64,000 nucleotides of DNA, taken from positions 8,604,001 to 8,668,000 of the forward strand of contig NC_084813.1 in NCBI RefSeq assembly GCF_963583255.1. The letters are read 5' to 3'. Under the pieces are notes generated by a model that saw nothing but the letters and a program-made list of their open reading frames with translations, was not told the origin of the DNA and made no database searches. This DNA comes from Pyrus communis (Eukaryota; Streptophyta; Magnoliopsida; Rosales; Rosaceae). Made by a program: the position numbers and the translations under genes. This document shows positions 22,998 through 33,767 of the stretch, piece after piece. Position 1 is the first letter of the stretch, and each line of letters starts with the position of its first letter.

Positions 22998-25370
22998 TCC
23001 TAAGTCTAAGAAAAAAGACTACTCCTTAGCAGTTTACTCAACCATTGGTTCCTCGACTACTACACCTTCAGCAGCCACACCGCTCCCAGCAACCAAAGCT
23101 TCCATCAGCTCATCCTTAGCCACCCCTGCCTAGACTGCCTGACCCTCAGCTGCTCTACCAAAGGCAGCCTCAAACGAGAGATTAAGCAAATCAACTAAAG
23201 AAATGGAAAAATCTCGAAATCCTTCTTGGAAAACTCATAATCTGACGGTCTGCAATGAAGATGGTCTACATAGCCAAGCTTGTAGAAATCGGCTTGATAA
23301 GAAGCAAGCGCCACTTCAAGACTAACTTTCTCATTTTTCAGCTACACATTCTCCTCAACAAGCCCAGTATGAGCACCCTGCAGCCTATCCAGTTCATTTT
23401 TCAGGTTCTCGCTAGCAAACAGTACACCTTGCAGATCCACTTCCTTGGACTCAAGCTTACTGGCAATCTCCTTAAGACGACACACTTCAGCATGCATGAA
23501 GATAAGCTTCTCGTCCTTGGAAAAACAAACAGATTGTAGCTCCGAATTGACACACTCAAGGTCCTCGACCATCGGAGAAACACGACTGATTTCCTTCTCT
23601 GCAGCTTCCAACATCGCCTGAGTGACACTAAGCCTAGCATCTAAATAGGCGGCCTCATCACGAGCGATCTCTAACTGCAAAAAAGTGGAAGTAGAGACAT
23701 TAGATCATTTCAAAACAAAGCTAAGTTCAGATTCGAGTTTCTTGATCTTTTCAACAACCAAGCGAAGTTGAGCCACCAACACCACTTCGACCTCATTAGC
23801 ACACTTGACAGCATCCTGATCAACGGACATAAACTCAGCTGCCAGGATCAAAGTCTTATGCATTGTAGCAATCAGGGATGACCTCCTCGAGTAAAGACAC
23901 TTCGTAAATAAGTCTGACCGGATGACAACTTTCCCAACAATGTCAACAAACTTGGCGCATGCATCAACGTCCTCAAGCAGGTCAGTCTTCAGCAACGCAC
24001 AAACCTCAGGAAACTTTCCAACCTCAGACTCGGTGAATCTCTCAGAACTGCTTGTGCGAGTAGATTTACCTTTCTTAACAGACGAGTCAGTCACCACAGA
24101 ATGAGGAGTAGATCTAGGTGCCACCTTAACAGCAGAATCCGCATTCCTGCTCTTCATAGCAATGAGCTTCTCAGAAGCAAAACCAGACTTAGCTCCCGAT
24201 GGATGCTTCGATACAAACTAGGACACCAGAGGCACCACCAAACTCTTCCGCTGATAAAGTCTCTCAGCAATGGATGCGGTTGCCTTTAGAGCAGTAGGTT
24301 TCACAGGCTCATGCTCAACGGTCACCTTCAACCCTTGGGGGAAGTTAGATCAATGACAAGCTTCTCAACAGCAGATGAGCTTCCATGAGCAGCAGAAGAA
24401 GTCATTGGCTTCTTCTCAATCGAAGGCTCATAAGCCGGTAAGAAAGACCTCTTCTTTCCACCACCATTAGCAATAGGCTTTACAGCAGCGATCGGGCGAG
24501 CCAACACCTCGTTCTTTATCTATTTTATCTCTTCCCTCGAGGGGCAGGTCACCTTTCTTCCGACAAATAGGGCTGAGTAGCTAGCGCTACTCACGGTACT
24601 CAACAAGAATACCCAGGGCAACGTGCACTTTCTTCATATCTGCAAAAGTCTTAGAGGTTGAGCCAAACTCCGAATTTATACAAAAGCAAGAAAGACGATC
24701 AATAAATTGAAGCATGGAGCAGCTCAACGAAAATTCAAGCAGGACAAGAATGAAACAGTTCACTTACCACTAATAAAGGTAGTCGGAAAACATGCAGCTC
24801 AGGAGAAGAGTCAAACTCTAACTCTCCGCTCATGTTCAAGGTATCTCTCGTCCACTCATAACCGCATTTGCTTAAAGCATCAAGCAACTTATGGCGAGAC
24901 CTCAGCTGCCCCACACCTTTCTTGTGGTCGATCTCAAATAAGTACCAAAACTCATTAATGGTCAAGCCAAGCTCAAAGAACTTGCTCAAGTTTAAGAACC
25001 CCACCATCGCACGAACTGCATTTGGGGAATACTGAGCAGGCACGCATTTCATGGAGCATATCACCTCCTAGAAAAGATACGGTATGGGAAAGGTGAATCC
25101 CAACACAAAGTAATACGAACGGAATTTGATGGCCTTCCTCCAAGCAGAGGCACCCTCGCTGCATGGTTCACGACCGCTATCACATTTCACCCGCTTGACG
25201 CGGACCCCAGATGGAATTGCATGCTTGTATGCCTCAAGAAAATCCCGAAACAGTTCGTCGGGATTAATCTTGACGTGCGTAGCCTTGAAGTAGCCCACCT
25301 TGCCAGAAGAACCACCTTAATGGTACAAAAGTGGAGGGTATTCGTCACTTTTACGATCAGAAGAAGGCAT
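22998..25370 (-). pseudogene. Reverse-strand gag-like / 'putative gypsy-type transposon' coiled-coil ORF
   Basis: Gene-like unit on the strand opposite to its LTR. It starts at about 25,370 (MPSSDRKSDEYPPLLYH) and then meets a stop near 25,317. Open pieces at 25,298-25,068 and 25,064-24,735 are separated by a single TAG. They contain LFRDFLEAYKHAIPSGVRV and CVPAQYSPNAVRAMVGFLNL, the pattern of the plant 'putative gypsy type transposon' domain. A splice-donor-like GTAAGT follows at about 24,770. Downstream, 24,157-23,705 and 23,680-23,342 encode helical, charged coiled-coil sequence (CRLKEIASKLESKEVDLQG). It ends near 23,000 with EGVVVEEPMVE. Several stops make it non-functional as it stands. 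Antisense ORFs of this kind sit near the 3' LTR of Tat-type elements. Confidence 0.7.
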
Positions 25371-25420
25371 CTTAAGATTTCTGCAAAAAGCACAAAGGAA
25401 AAACATTCAGAAGGCAGCTT

Positions 25421-25423
<3 letters not shown>

Positions 25424-25464
<41 letters not shown>

Positions 25465-25490
25465 ATATATGCACACACACACACATATAT
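25424..25490. repeat. Poly(A) tract and (CA)n/(TA)n microsatellite
   Basis: A run of about 36 A, then GCAAGATATATG and a short (CA)n(TA)n run. The GC-rich stretch 25,500-25,870 has overlapping ORFs on both strands. They look like composition artefacts between the reverse-strand ORF and the LTR; none has a recognisable domain. Confidence 0.8.
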
Positions 25491-25983
25491 ATACGCAAGG
25501 AGCAAGCCGACCCAACACGAGGGGAGGCCCACGCCTCCTCTCCCCTTTCCGTTCGCGCGCTAGGCGCCCCAGGAAGCAAGGCCGGGTCACGCGATGCAAG
25601 CCATTGAAGATCGAGAGCTGGCCAAAGCCAGACTCTCCCTCTCCTTCGCCACTCTGCTGCACGAGCCCCTGCCCAGTAGCTCGCAAGGTGCAGCCATGGA
25701 GACCCAACCCAAGCTGGTTTCGCCACGCCAGCCAACACCCTTGCCCCACCACCTGCAGCCCATGGCCTCCCTACCACGCCATTCATGCATCCTTGGCACC
25801 CACCAAGCCAATTCCTCAAGCCTCAAGGCTCCCAAAAATTCAAGAAGAACAAAAAATTCAAATTTTTCTTACCTTGGTGTGGCACGGAAAGGAAGAACTA
25901 CAATGAAAGATGACTCTTTGCAAGGGAAAGAGAAGAAGAACGCTAGGGGAGGGGGAATAAAAATTTCCTCTAGCTTCTCTTCC

Positions 25984-26781
25984 TTGTTGGAATAATGATT
26001 GTTCTCCAAATTTATTTAATCCCATGCTTAAGGCAAAATTAAATAGGTACCAAGGACAATTATTTTCCTTTTCCTAGAAGAAGTCTATCTCCAAATCAAG
26101 AAAGAAGATCAAGTTCAAATTGGGACGAAATTCTACAAACCCAAGCAGCTTAGGATTTCTACACCTATTGCCCTTTTCATGCGTGCCGCCCAGTAGGTGT
26201 GCGGGCATTTGCGGAGCCTAAAATAATCCCAAAAATTCTAGAGGCGACACGTGGACTTTTATTCAAGAAGGACAACATTGCCCTCAATAAATGGGCAAAC
26301 TTCTCAGATGCTCCCACGCGCAGCTCACATCCCTAGAGGACTCAACAACTAAACACAACTGGCCACAGCTCACCTGCCCTTGGCAAGGAATTAAAGATAA
26401 GGATTAATTATCCAAATCCTATCTTTACTACATTCCTAATTGAATATTGACTCCAATCAAGTAAGAATCCTAATTTAAATCAATTAGGGATAATTACCCC
26501 ATTATCTCAAGATATTATTTCCTATTAATTATCTTGGGAATATTTAGAGAATATCTCTCCCTTAAACATTATATGGTCGGCCCTAGCCCTATAAATACCC
26601 CATATTCTACCAAATTGAAAAAGATTTTGCAACCCTAAAAAAGCCTTAAACACTTTACCCTCTCAGAGAAACTAACTTAGGCATCGAAGATCCGTTTACC
26701 TAACCCCTCCCCCCCCCCCCCCCCCAACCTCGTGGGCACGTGAGGCTTAGGTCTCTGATCAAAGATATTGATTGTTTTGCA
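25984..26781 (+). repeat. LTR of a Tat-like gypsy element
   Basis: A candidate LTR of about 800 bp, starting TGTTGGAATAATG and ending TTGTTTTGCA. TATA box TATAAATA is at 26,590-26,597, followed by a leader 'CACTTTACCCTCTCAGAG' and 'CTTAGGCATCG', sequence I associate with LTRs of this kind in Rosaceae. A purine tract (AGGGGAGGGGGAA, about 25,945) lies just upstream as a possible polypurine tract. A run of C (about 26,708-26,725) interrupts the leader. No second copy occurs in the window, so ends are tentative. Confidence 0.55.
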
Positions 26782-28127
26782 GGTACATTTTCGTCAAGAC
26801 TGAAAACGACGGAAATTTACATCGACATCCATGCTATCGCATATTAACTAAACCTCAGTCCCAACCACGGATCACGCTAACAATGCGGTGCTTGGTTCTA
26901 TCATATTCAAGAGACGATAGCTGTTTCAACTTGTTAAAACCAATAACGGTGACCTCAAGAAGCTAATCTAGAACAAAACCAAATTATATAGTGTAAATAG
27001 TAAGTAGATAAAGAAACCAAAACCAAAACCAAATCTATATTGTATTTAAGTAAGTTATATATTCATAATTCATATTCCAAAATTTATGTTGTATTTAACC
27101 AAGTCATCATCATCATAAAGTAACAAGAACTAAAACAGCGAAGAACCAAGTGTACGAGAGAAAGAGAGAGGACTTTTCTGCGCGATCAAAACCCAAAGTT
27201 GAACCTCCACTCTATCGACGCGATCCAAAACATTGTCGCCTAGGAATTCCACTAACGACGAACTTTGCGTTGTCTAATTTTCACCGCACCAGATCACATA
27301 CAAATTTAGACGAAAAGCTCTAAACTTTGTCGGTTAAGTAGTATTCTTACCACAAAATTAAATCGTTTGCTATAGTTTTGTCGGCTTAAACATTTTTTTT
27401 TTTTTTTTGTAGTGATTTACTCAGACAAAATGATTGTCGGCTACGTAAGAATTTTCTCGGCTAAGATTGGAGCCATAAATTGGTTTTGGCAAGAGTATTC
27501 AATCACTAAATTAAAATTTTGTTGGGGAGGACTATTGGGCCAATAAAATTTTGCTTTGTCGTCTTACAATTTGTCTACAAAATGATATTTTCTAGTAGTG
27601 TGACGACTATCATTGTGACTAAACCGATTTACGATGACGACCAAAACAAAGTAAAGGGAAAGGAAAAGAGGGAAGAGACCAGGAATGCTTGTAAAAAAGA
27701 TTGATGCCGACTCTAAAGCCAAAGGCAAGGACCAACGAAGAAAAATTTTATTTGGTTAGTTCCAAGTACTCTATGTCTTTTTTAAGTCTTTGTCCAAATC
27801 TTCCTAGATCTTTTCTCTACCCCTTTTTTCTTGAATCTCCATCTAATAATCACATTTAATAAAACAAATTAGAGCCGTCCGGTCAAGCTACCAGAATCCC
27901 AAAAAAATAGATAGAAAGCTCCGCCACTTTCCTCCTTAAAGGGAACAAAACTAAATCAAGTCACCACTCACCAAGAGATTATACACAAAAATAAAAAGTA
28001 CATACACACACACACACACACAGATATACAACAACAACAAATAACAACAACGAACTTTCGTTAGAATATGTGTTCTGTTTAATTCTTGGGTTCGAGGAGG
28101 AATTTGTCGGAAGTTCAGAAGCATCAG
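26782..28127. other. Intergenic DNA upstream of the broken TauE/SafE copy
   Basis: No gene seen. Repeated TTTGTCGGCTA-type words around 27,305-27,480 and a TTTTTTTTTGTAGTGA motif (about 27,400) suggest a decayed DNA transposon of unknown family. An (AC)n microsatellite lies at about 28,004-28,022, just upstream of the broken gene. Confidence 0.4.
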
Positions 28128-31100
28128 ATGGCTTGGAGAAAATCGAACTGGTGGAGGCTGAGGTTGATTGAAGTTGTTTTCCTTTTTGTGGCTGCAGTAT
28201 TTGTTTTGGCACAAGAACGTTTTGAGCAACAATCTTCAAGTTGGAATAATGGAGAAAAGGATGAACCTGAATACATGATCAGAGTGTCCAAATCGCTTTC
28301 ACATCCCGGTGGAGTGGTTTACAAGTATGACTGGGCTGTAAGTCCAATTTTCACTAATCTTGTTGGATATGTTGTCTTAATGTTGTGAGTCTAGTTCAAT
28401 TGTATGGAACTGAACTGTTTGGCTGTTGAGAAAATTTTCTGAAGAATGATAGCCGTGTAAAAATTTTGACCTCTACATATATGTATACTTTTTACTTTCC
28501 TCAGTTCCTTCATTAAACAATCACCTTTGTTTTTTAATTTTTAAAAATAGATTTTAGAAAGTGTGGCACTCTAGATACATGGTTCTTACTGAATATTTCG
28601 TAGTGCTCGTAGTAATTGAAATTGGGTGACAGGACATGCGATTGGATGGAAAATCGTGGTCGGTACATTTATTGGATTCCTTGGGGCAGCGTTTGGTAGT
28701 GTTGGAGGTGTTGGAGCGGGTGGTTTTTTTGTTCCGATGCTCACCCTGATTATCAGCTTTGACCAGAAATCATCAGCAGCTATATCAAAATGTAAGTACT
28801 TTCATCACAGCTTTTTCTGCTTTTGCCTTCTAAGGAAGCCTCATACTCATATGCACTTCTACAAAAGTTCATATGCTGAACACATGAAAAATTTGCCTTG
28901 TAAATTACCTTCTCAACTGAATGCACTTTCACATGTTTCTATTCGGTTGGTAAGTTATGATCACAGGGGGAGCAGCAGCGACTGTCTTGTACAATTTAAG
29001 GCTAAGGCATCCCACACTTGAGTTGCCCCTCATCGACTATGTTCTCGCACTTCTGTTGCAACCAATGTTGGTGTTAGAGATCAGCATTGGAGTTTCTTTG
29101 AATGTTGGACTATCTGAATGGATGATCACCACCATACTTATTGTTGTACTCTTAGGTAACACTTTTCTAAACCGGAATTCTCCTCATTCATAAAATGTTA
29201 GTACTCAATGCTCACCTTTTCACTTCTTTGTGCAGGCACATCAACTAAGTCTTTCTTCCAAGTTGTTGACATGTGGAAAAAAGAAACTGTAACGAAAAAG
29301 GTGGTATTTTAAACTTTTCATGTCTACGTTGAATGTACATTATGCATTACTTGATCCATCTAATACTGCACCTTGTTTCATTTCTTTAGAGATCACTGGA
29401 CGTTTCCAAACACTAGCAATCGAAAGGTAAGTTGATCAACTATTTCTTCAGTTCCTGGTAGAAGTTTCTTTGCGCATGCCTAACATGCTGGTTAATTAGA
29501 CATTGCCAGTGAATACATCGAAGGGCAGAGGGTAATTGCATCCAAGGGAGAAGTAGGTGCAAACTGGAGAGTGCAGAATCCTGTTTGTTATTGTTCCTTT
29601 GGCATAATAGATGGATTATTTGGTGGATTGGTTGGTCTTGGTGGAGGTTTTATTATGGGTCCTGTCTTTTTGGAGATGGGAATTCCTCCTCAGGTACATT
29701 TCATACTCAACAACTGAATTTAATTTGGGAAAAGCTCTCAAATAGCGTAGCACAACTACTACCGTAGCAAAATCAATAAATCGACAGTAGCGACAAAAGT
29801 TTTATACTTTCTACATGTCATATCAAGACTATTTAGGATTATTTCCTATCAATATAATGAGTAACAATATTGACGTTATCAACGTATGAAGATGATACCG
29901 GTATTATGGGATCACTTGTTACAGTAATATTGCTATTTGAAAACGCTGCTGCAATAACAAATGCTATTTGAGCCTTTCCCAAGTAATTAACCACTTGTTA
30001 TGATGCAAGCTTCTATTTTCTATTTTAATTAAATCACCTTGAAAGAAAAATGTTTTTGTTAATCATACTGCAAATTAAATTACATTATCCTGTTTCATCA
30101 GAAGTTTACTTGGAAATTATTAGATACCTTACAAATCCTCCTTATTTCATGTAAATGCAGGTAGGAAGTGCAACAAGCACCTTCATCTTGTTATTCTCGT
30201 CATCCACGTCTGTTGTAGAATTCTACCTCCTAAAGCGATTTCCAATTCCCTACGGTAAATTTTTCAGCCATTCCAGTTATGTTCATAAATTGATGACTGC
30301 AAGTGTTCAACTAAATCGTAAATATCGGCTTCTTTCATCAGTATTCTTCAACTTGCAGCTCTCTATTTCGCTGCTGTGACTACGATTTCTGCGCTCATAG
30401 GGCAACCGGCAACATGTGGTAGGGAACGTTATTAAGGAAGTAGGAAGAGCATCCCTGATCATCTTCATTATTGACATTAGGTATGCTAATGCGCCCTTAT
30501 ATATTTTTGAAAGGACTTGCATGAAACAGGATGCCAAGGTGGCGGTGTCCAAGGTTCTAAAAAATGCTAGGCGCCAATTGGACGGCAGACAATATCTAGG
30601 CAGTTTTTTTAATTTTTTTTTTTTTTTTTAATTTTAAATTTATTATATAACATAATAAATGTCTATATATATTAAAAAAAAATCATAATTGTATTAGCTA
30701 GGATACATAAATTGCAAAATAGAATCATATATAGATTATAAAGTAGTAGAACATATTGATAACATGGGAACAAGCATATAATGAGTGTTAATCCAAGTAT
30801 TCAACAAGTCTATTAAAATTTATTGAAAAAATAAAATACAAAATGAAAGTTATTCATTTTCTATCTAAATAAAAGTCACAACCAAGGTGGTGTCTAGGTG
30901 GGTTATACACTAGGTGAGTCTACGCATCCTTTCTTAATTTTCAAAAGCCTAATGATTAATTGGGACAATATCCAACCGCCTAGGCACTAGACAGAGATTT
31001 CTAGAATAGTGATTGTCCCAATTCAAAAATGCAATAACGTACAATAGGTTTGGAATACCGCCACCTTAACGCCCCGTTTCATGTGCTCTTTCCATGTGCA

Positions 31101-31252
31101 CATATGCAACCACTTTTTAATGAATTTTCTGTTAATCACATGGCTAATTTTGTTTCTAAACAGGTGGGGCTAGCAAAGTAAATTTGGTCGAAAAGATTGA
31201 GTACAAGGAGTACCTGGGTTTTGATAGCCTGTGCACAACCCATAAATCCTAA
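28128..31252 (+). pseudogene. Broken tandem copy of the TauE/SafE gene
   Basis: Paralogue of the gene at 11,623-17,412. Exon equivalents: 28128-28337, 28633-28791, 28955-29155, 29236-29300, part of exon 9 at about 29510-29693, 30161-30254, 30359-30480, 31164-31252. Exon 2 is 159 nt instead of 160: one base is missing next to GACATGCG, which shifts the frame relative to exon 1. No alternative junction restores it, because an in-frame TGA lies just upstream. Exons 6-8 and the start of exon 9 are absent (29,301-29,510 is too short and unlike them). Exon 11 has a 7-bp tandem duplication (GGCAACC GGCAACA, about 30,400) that shifts frame, and it lacks about ten codons of the last membrane segment. 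The last exon still reads YKEYLGFDSLCTTHKS. Recognisable half-repeats remain ([32 protein letters not shown]). It may still be transcribed. Confidence 0.88.
30541..31010. mobile_element. Non-autonomous DNA transposon remnant in last intron
   Basis: Insertion-like stretch in the last intron of the TauE/SafE pseudogene. The left end 'AAGGTTCTAAAAAATGCTAG' and the reverse complement of the right end ('ATTCTAGAAATCTCTGTCTA') form a poor inverted repeat around a CTAGGCGCC/CCTAGGCAC core. An interior T-rich run is at 30,605-30,629. The CTAGGCG-type ends are common in plant hAT-like or Mutator-like remnants; the superfamily is not certain. Confidence 0.45.
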
Positions 31253-32526
31253 TCTTCAAAATTCTTCACACTTCTAATCATATACGAGATAATCATAAGA
31301 AGTTACAATTAATAATGATTCCTGTGAATGAAACAAAATAAAAGTAACAGCAAACGAGTCAGCAAGGTAATAGAAGAGTTCGTTCGACAGTGCAAAAGGT
31401 TAATGCGCATACGACCTCCAGGATTCCACAACCGAGTGGTTTTGCCAGACGTGCACTCGTAATGGCAAAACTATTTGTGCCAAAGAGAACTCTCTGAAAG
31501 AGGAACATTCACGCATAAAAGCTTGAAGGCTAAAGAGTTGCCGATGCTCAACTCAGTTAATTCTGAGTGAGTTTTTTATCATTGTATTTATAGACGAGAT
31601 TTAAATAAATTAGTTACAAGGAAACTGATCTACAATAACAATTTTACAAAACTGAAAATATACAAGACAATTATCAGTTTAAGATTTGGATATGAATCCC
31701 AACTCTTCCGGCAGCATATTCTTTAAAGTATAGTTGCAGCAACCTGAGCGGGAAACCTCCTCGGTGAAACTATTTGAAACTTATGCCTTATCACTCTCAG
31801 CGGTGAAAAAAATGCGTTGAATTGCAAATGAAAACTAAAACATTGTAAACTCCAGCTTTCAAGTATAAACGGCTATATCATTTAAATGCATTGAATTGCA
31901 AACGAAAACTAAAGCCATTAATTGCAACAGCTACAAAACTGAAATTAATTTATAATGATTGGATAGCAAGAAACCGTTGGTTGCAAATCAAGAACCTAAT
32001 TAAATTTGTAACACATTCCTGCAGTGTTCTCCAAAGTGCATATACCAACTTCAAGTGAGCAATATGAGACTTGAGTAAGCAAGAGAATAGAGTATTTGAT
32101 AATTGTGTTAGCAAAGATGAACTCTAGAAGAGTGTATTTATACTAATTGAGAGAGACCTTTTAGGATATAGAATATGTATTAAACCAGGAGAATTCCATA
32201 TAATATCTAGAAGTAGATATTGCATCCTTTTAGAGTGTGATTACTTGCTGCATACGTCAATCCCTAAATTGTAGGAATCATCAAGAACATAGGAAACGTA
32301 TATGATCCCCAATTGGATTAGGTTTCCTTATCTTGCGAAACAAGAATGGTCAATCTCAACGAAGTCGGTGGACTTTGCCTACCTTTCTAGAACTCAAGAT
32401 GATGTTGGCATCGATGGTCCGTTTGTACAACTCAATGTCATTAGAGTTGTTGAGTCCATGATCGAAAGGTATTCGTATTCCGATCCTTCTTACTTCGGCT
32501 CTGAAAAATTATGATCCGACAACCCC
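31253..32526. other. Gene-free stretch with LTR-like pieces
   Basis: No supported gene. Reverse-strand TATA-like words (GTCTATAAATACAATG at about 31,585; AGTATAAATACACTC at about 32,130) next to leader-like sequence suggest one or two decayed LTRs, perhaps copia, in reverse orientation. Ends were not found. Confidence 0.3.
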
Positions 32527-32538
32527 TTGATCAAGCCA

Positions 32539-32736
32539 GATATATCTATATATATATATATATATATATTAACAAACGATATTATCTACACTAAGGGGAG
32601 GGGGTGGGCTTGGCCTTACAATGTGCTAGTGATAATGTGGTTCAAATTCGCCTTTGGTGAGAATCAATTGTAAGACCTCTCACTTACAAGCGAAGAGGAA
32701 TACCACTAGACCGTAGTACTAAATCAAATCAGCCTA
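32539..32736 (-). mobile_element. tRNA-derived SINE, reverse orientation
   Basis: Flanked by identical 12-bp direct repeats TTGATCAAGCCA (32,527-32,538 and 32,737-32,748). On the reverse strand it begins near TTAGTACTACGGTCTAGTGG (A-box region), has a B-box-like 'TCTTACAATTGATTCTCACC' and ends '...ATCGTTTGTTAA' followed by a (TA)n tail in place of poly(A). Same family as the forward copy at 32,851. Confidence 0.85.
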
Positions 32737-32850
32737 TTGATCAAGCCATATATTAAGACAAACCCTTTTGAATGTTAGGCGGTGAAGATTTATGATCATA
32801 AACAAAAGGGTGAATATATATTTTAAGCCAAACTAACAGTTTTTGTCCTA

Positions 32851-33030
32851 CCAATTAGTACTACGGTCTAGTGGTATTCCTTTTCACTTGTCAATGAGAG
32901 GTCTTAGGTTCAATTTTCGCCAAAAGCGAATTTGAACCTCATTATTGCCAGCCCATTGTGAGGCTTAGCCTACCCACTCTCCTTTGGTGTAGATAATATC
33001 GTTTGTTCAAAAAAAAAAAAAAAAAAAAAA
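32851..33030 (+). mobile_element. tRNA-derived SINE with poly(A) tail
   Basis: A 180-bp element between identical 12-bp target duplications GTTTTTGTCCTA (32,839-32,850 and 33,031-33,042). The A-box-like ACGGTCTAGTGGTATT and the B-box-like GGTTCAATTTTCGCC are spaced as in tRNA-derived SINEs. It ends GTTTGTTC followed by about 22 A. It lies about 115 bp from the inverted copy at 32,539-32,736. Confidence 0.92.
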
Positions 33031-33324
33031 GTTTTTGTCCTAAAATTTTAAGAGAACTTTATATATAGAGACAAAAACTTTTACTATATTTCAAGGAATT
33101 CCACTAATTTTAAAACATGTCACAAAAAGACAAAACATAAATACAACTGAAGCCTAACCCAAAAAACATGGAAACAATATTTTAAAATACCAATCATACC
33201 CCTAAGGCTTTAGAGCTATTAATTGAACTCAATCCTCACAACTCCAATAAAATTAATTTGTGCCATAAGCTCAACACATCCTCACAACTATATGTAAAAT
33301 CAGTTTGTATCCATTATTACAAGA

Positions 33325-33767
33325 ATCAGTTTTGACTCATCCTCGACCATTTTTGCAGAATCAGTTCAACCCATCCTTGATCATCTTTGCAGAATTTGTT
33401 CAATCCGTCCTCGACTATCTTTGCAAAATCAGTTCAACCCATCCTCGATCATCTTTGCTGAATCAGTCCAAACTCGTCCTCGAGTATCTTTGCAAAATCA
33501 GTTTAACTCATCTTTGACCATTTTTGTAGAATCAGTTTAACCTGTCCCGACCATTTTTGCAGAATCAGTTAAACCCGTCTTCGACCATTTTTGCAGAGTC
33601 AGTTCAATCAGTCCTCGACCATTTTTATATAATTAGTTCAATCCGTCCTCGACCATTTTTGTAGAATCAGTCTTCGATCATTTTTGCATAATCAGTTCAA
33701 CCAGTCTACAACCATTTTTGCAAAATCAGTTTAACCCGTCATCAATCATTTTTGCAAAATCAATATC
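33325..33767. repeat. Tandem array, unit about 34 bp, about 13 copies
   Basis: Consensus built around ATCAGTTCAACCCGTC, CTCGACCATTTTTGCAGA. Units vary by substitutions and one short unit (near 33,665). No spacer sequence separates units, so it is a minisatellite, not a CRISPR. The short ORF at 33,305-33,517 is a reading of the repeat. Confidence 0.9.

Noticed and set aside
25187..25995. Several ORFs up to 210 codons on both strands
   Set aside because: GC-rich overlapping frames around a poly(A) run with no recognisable domain; probably composition artefacts inside the gypsy element.
33325..33767. CRISPR-like array
   Set aside because: Units are contiguous without unique spacers, and the context is a plant nuclear genome; it is a minisatellite.
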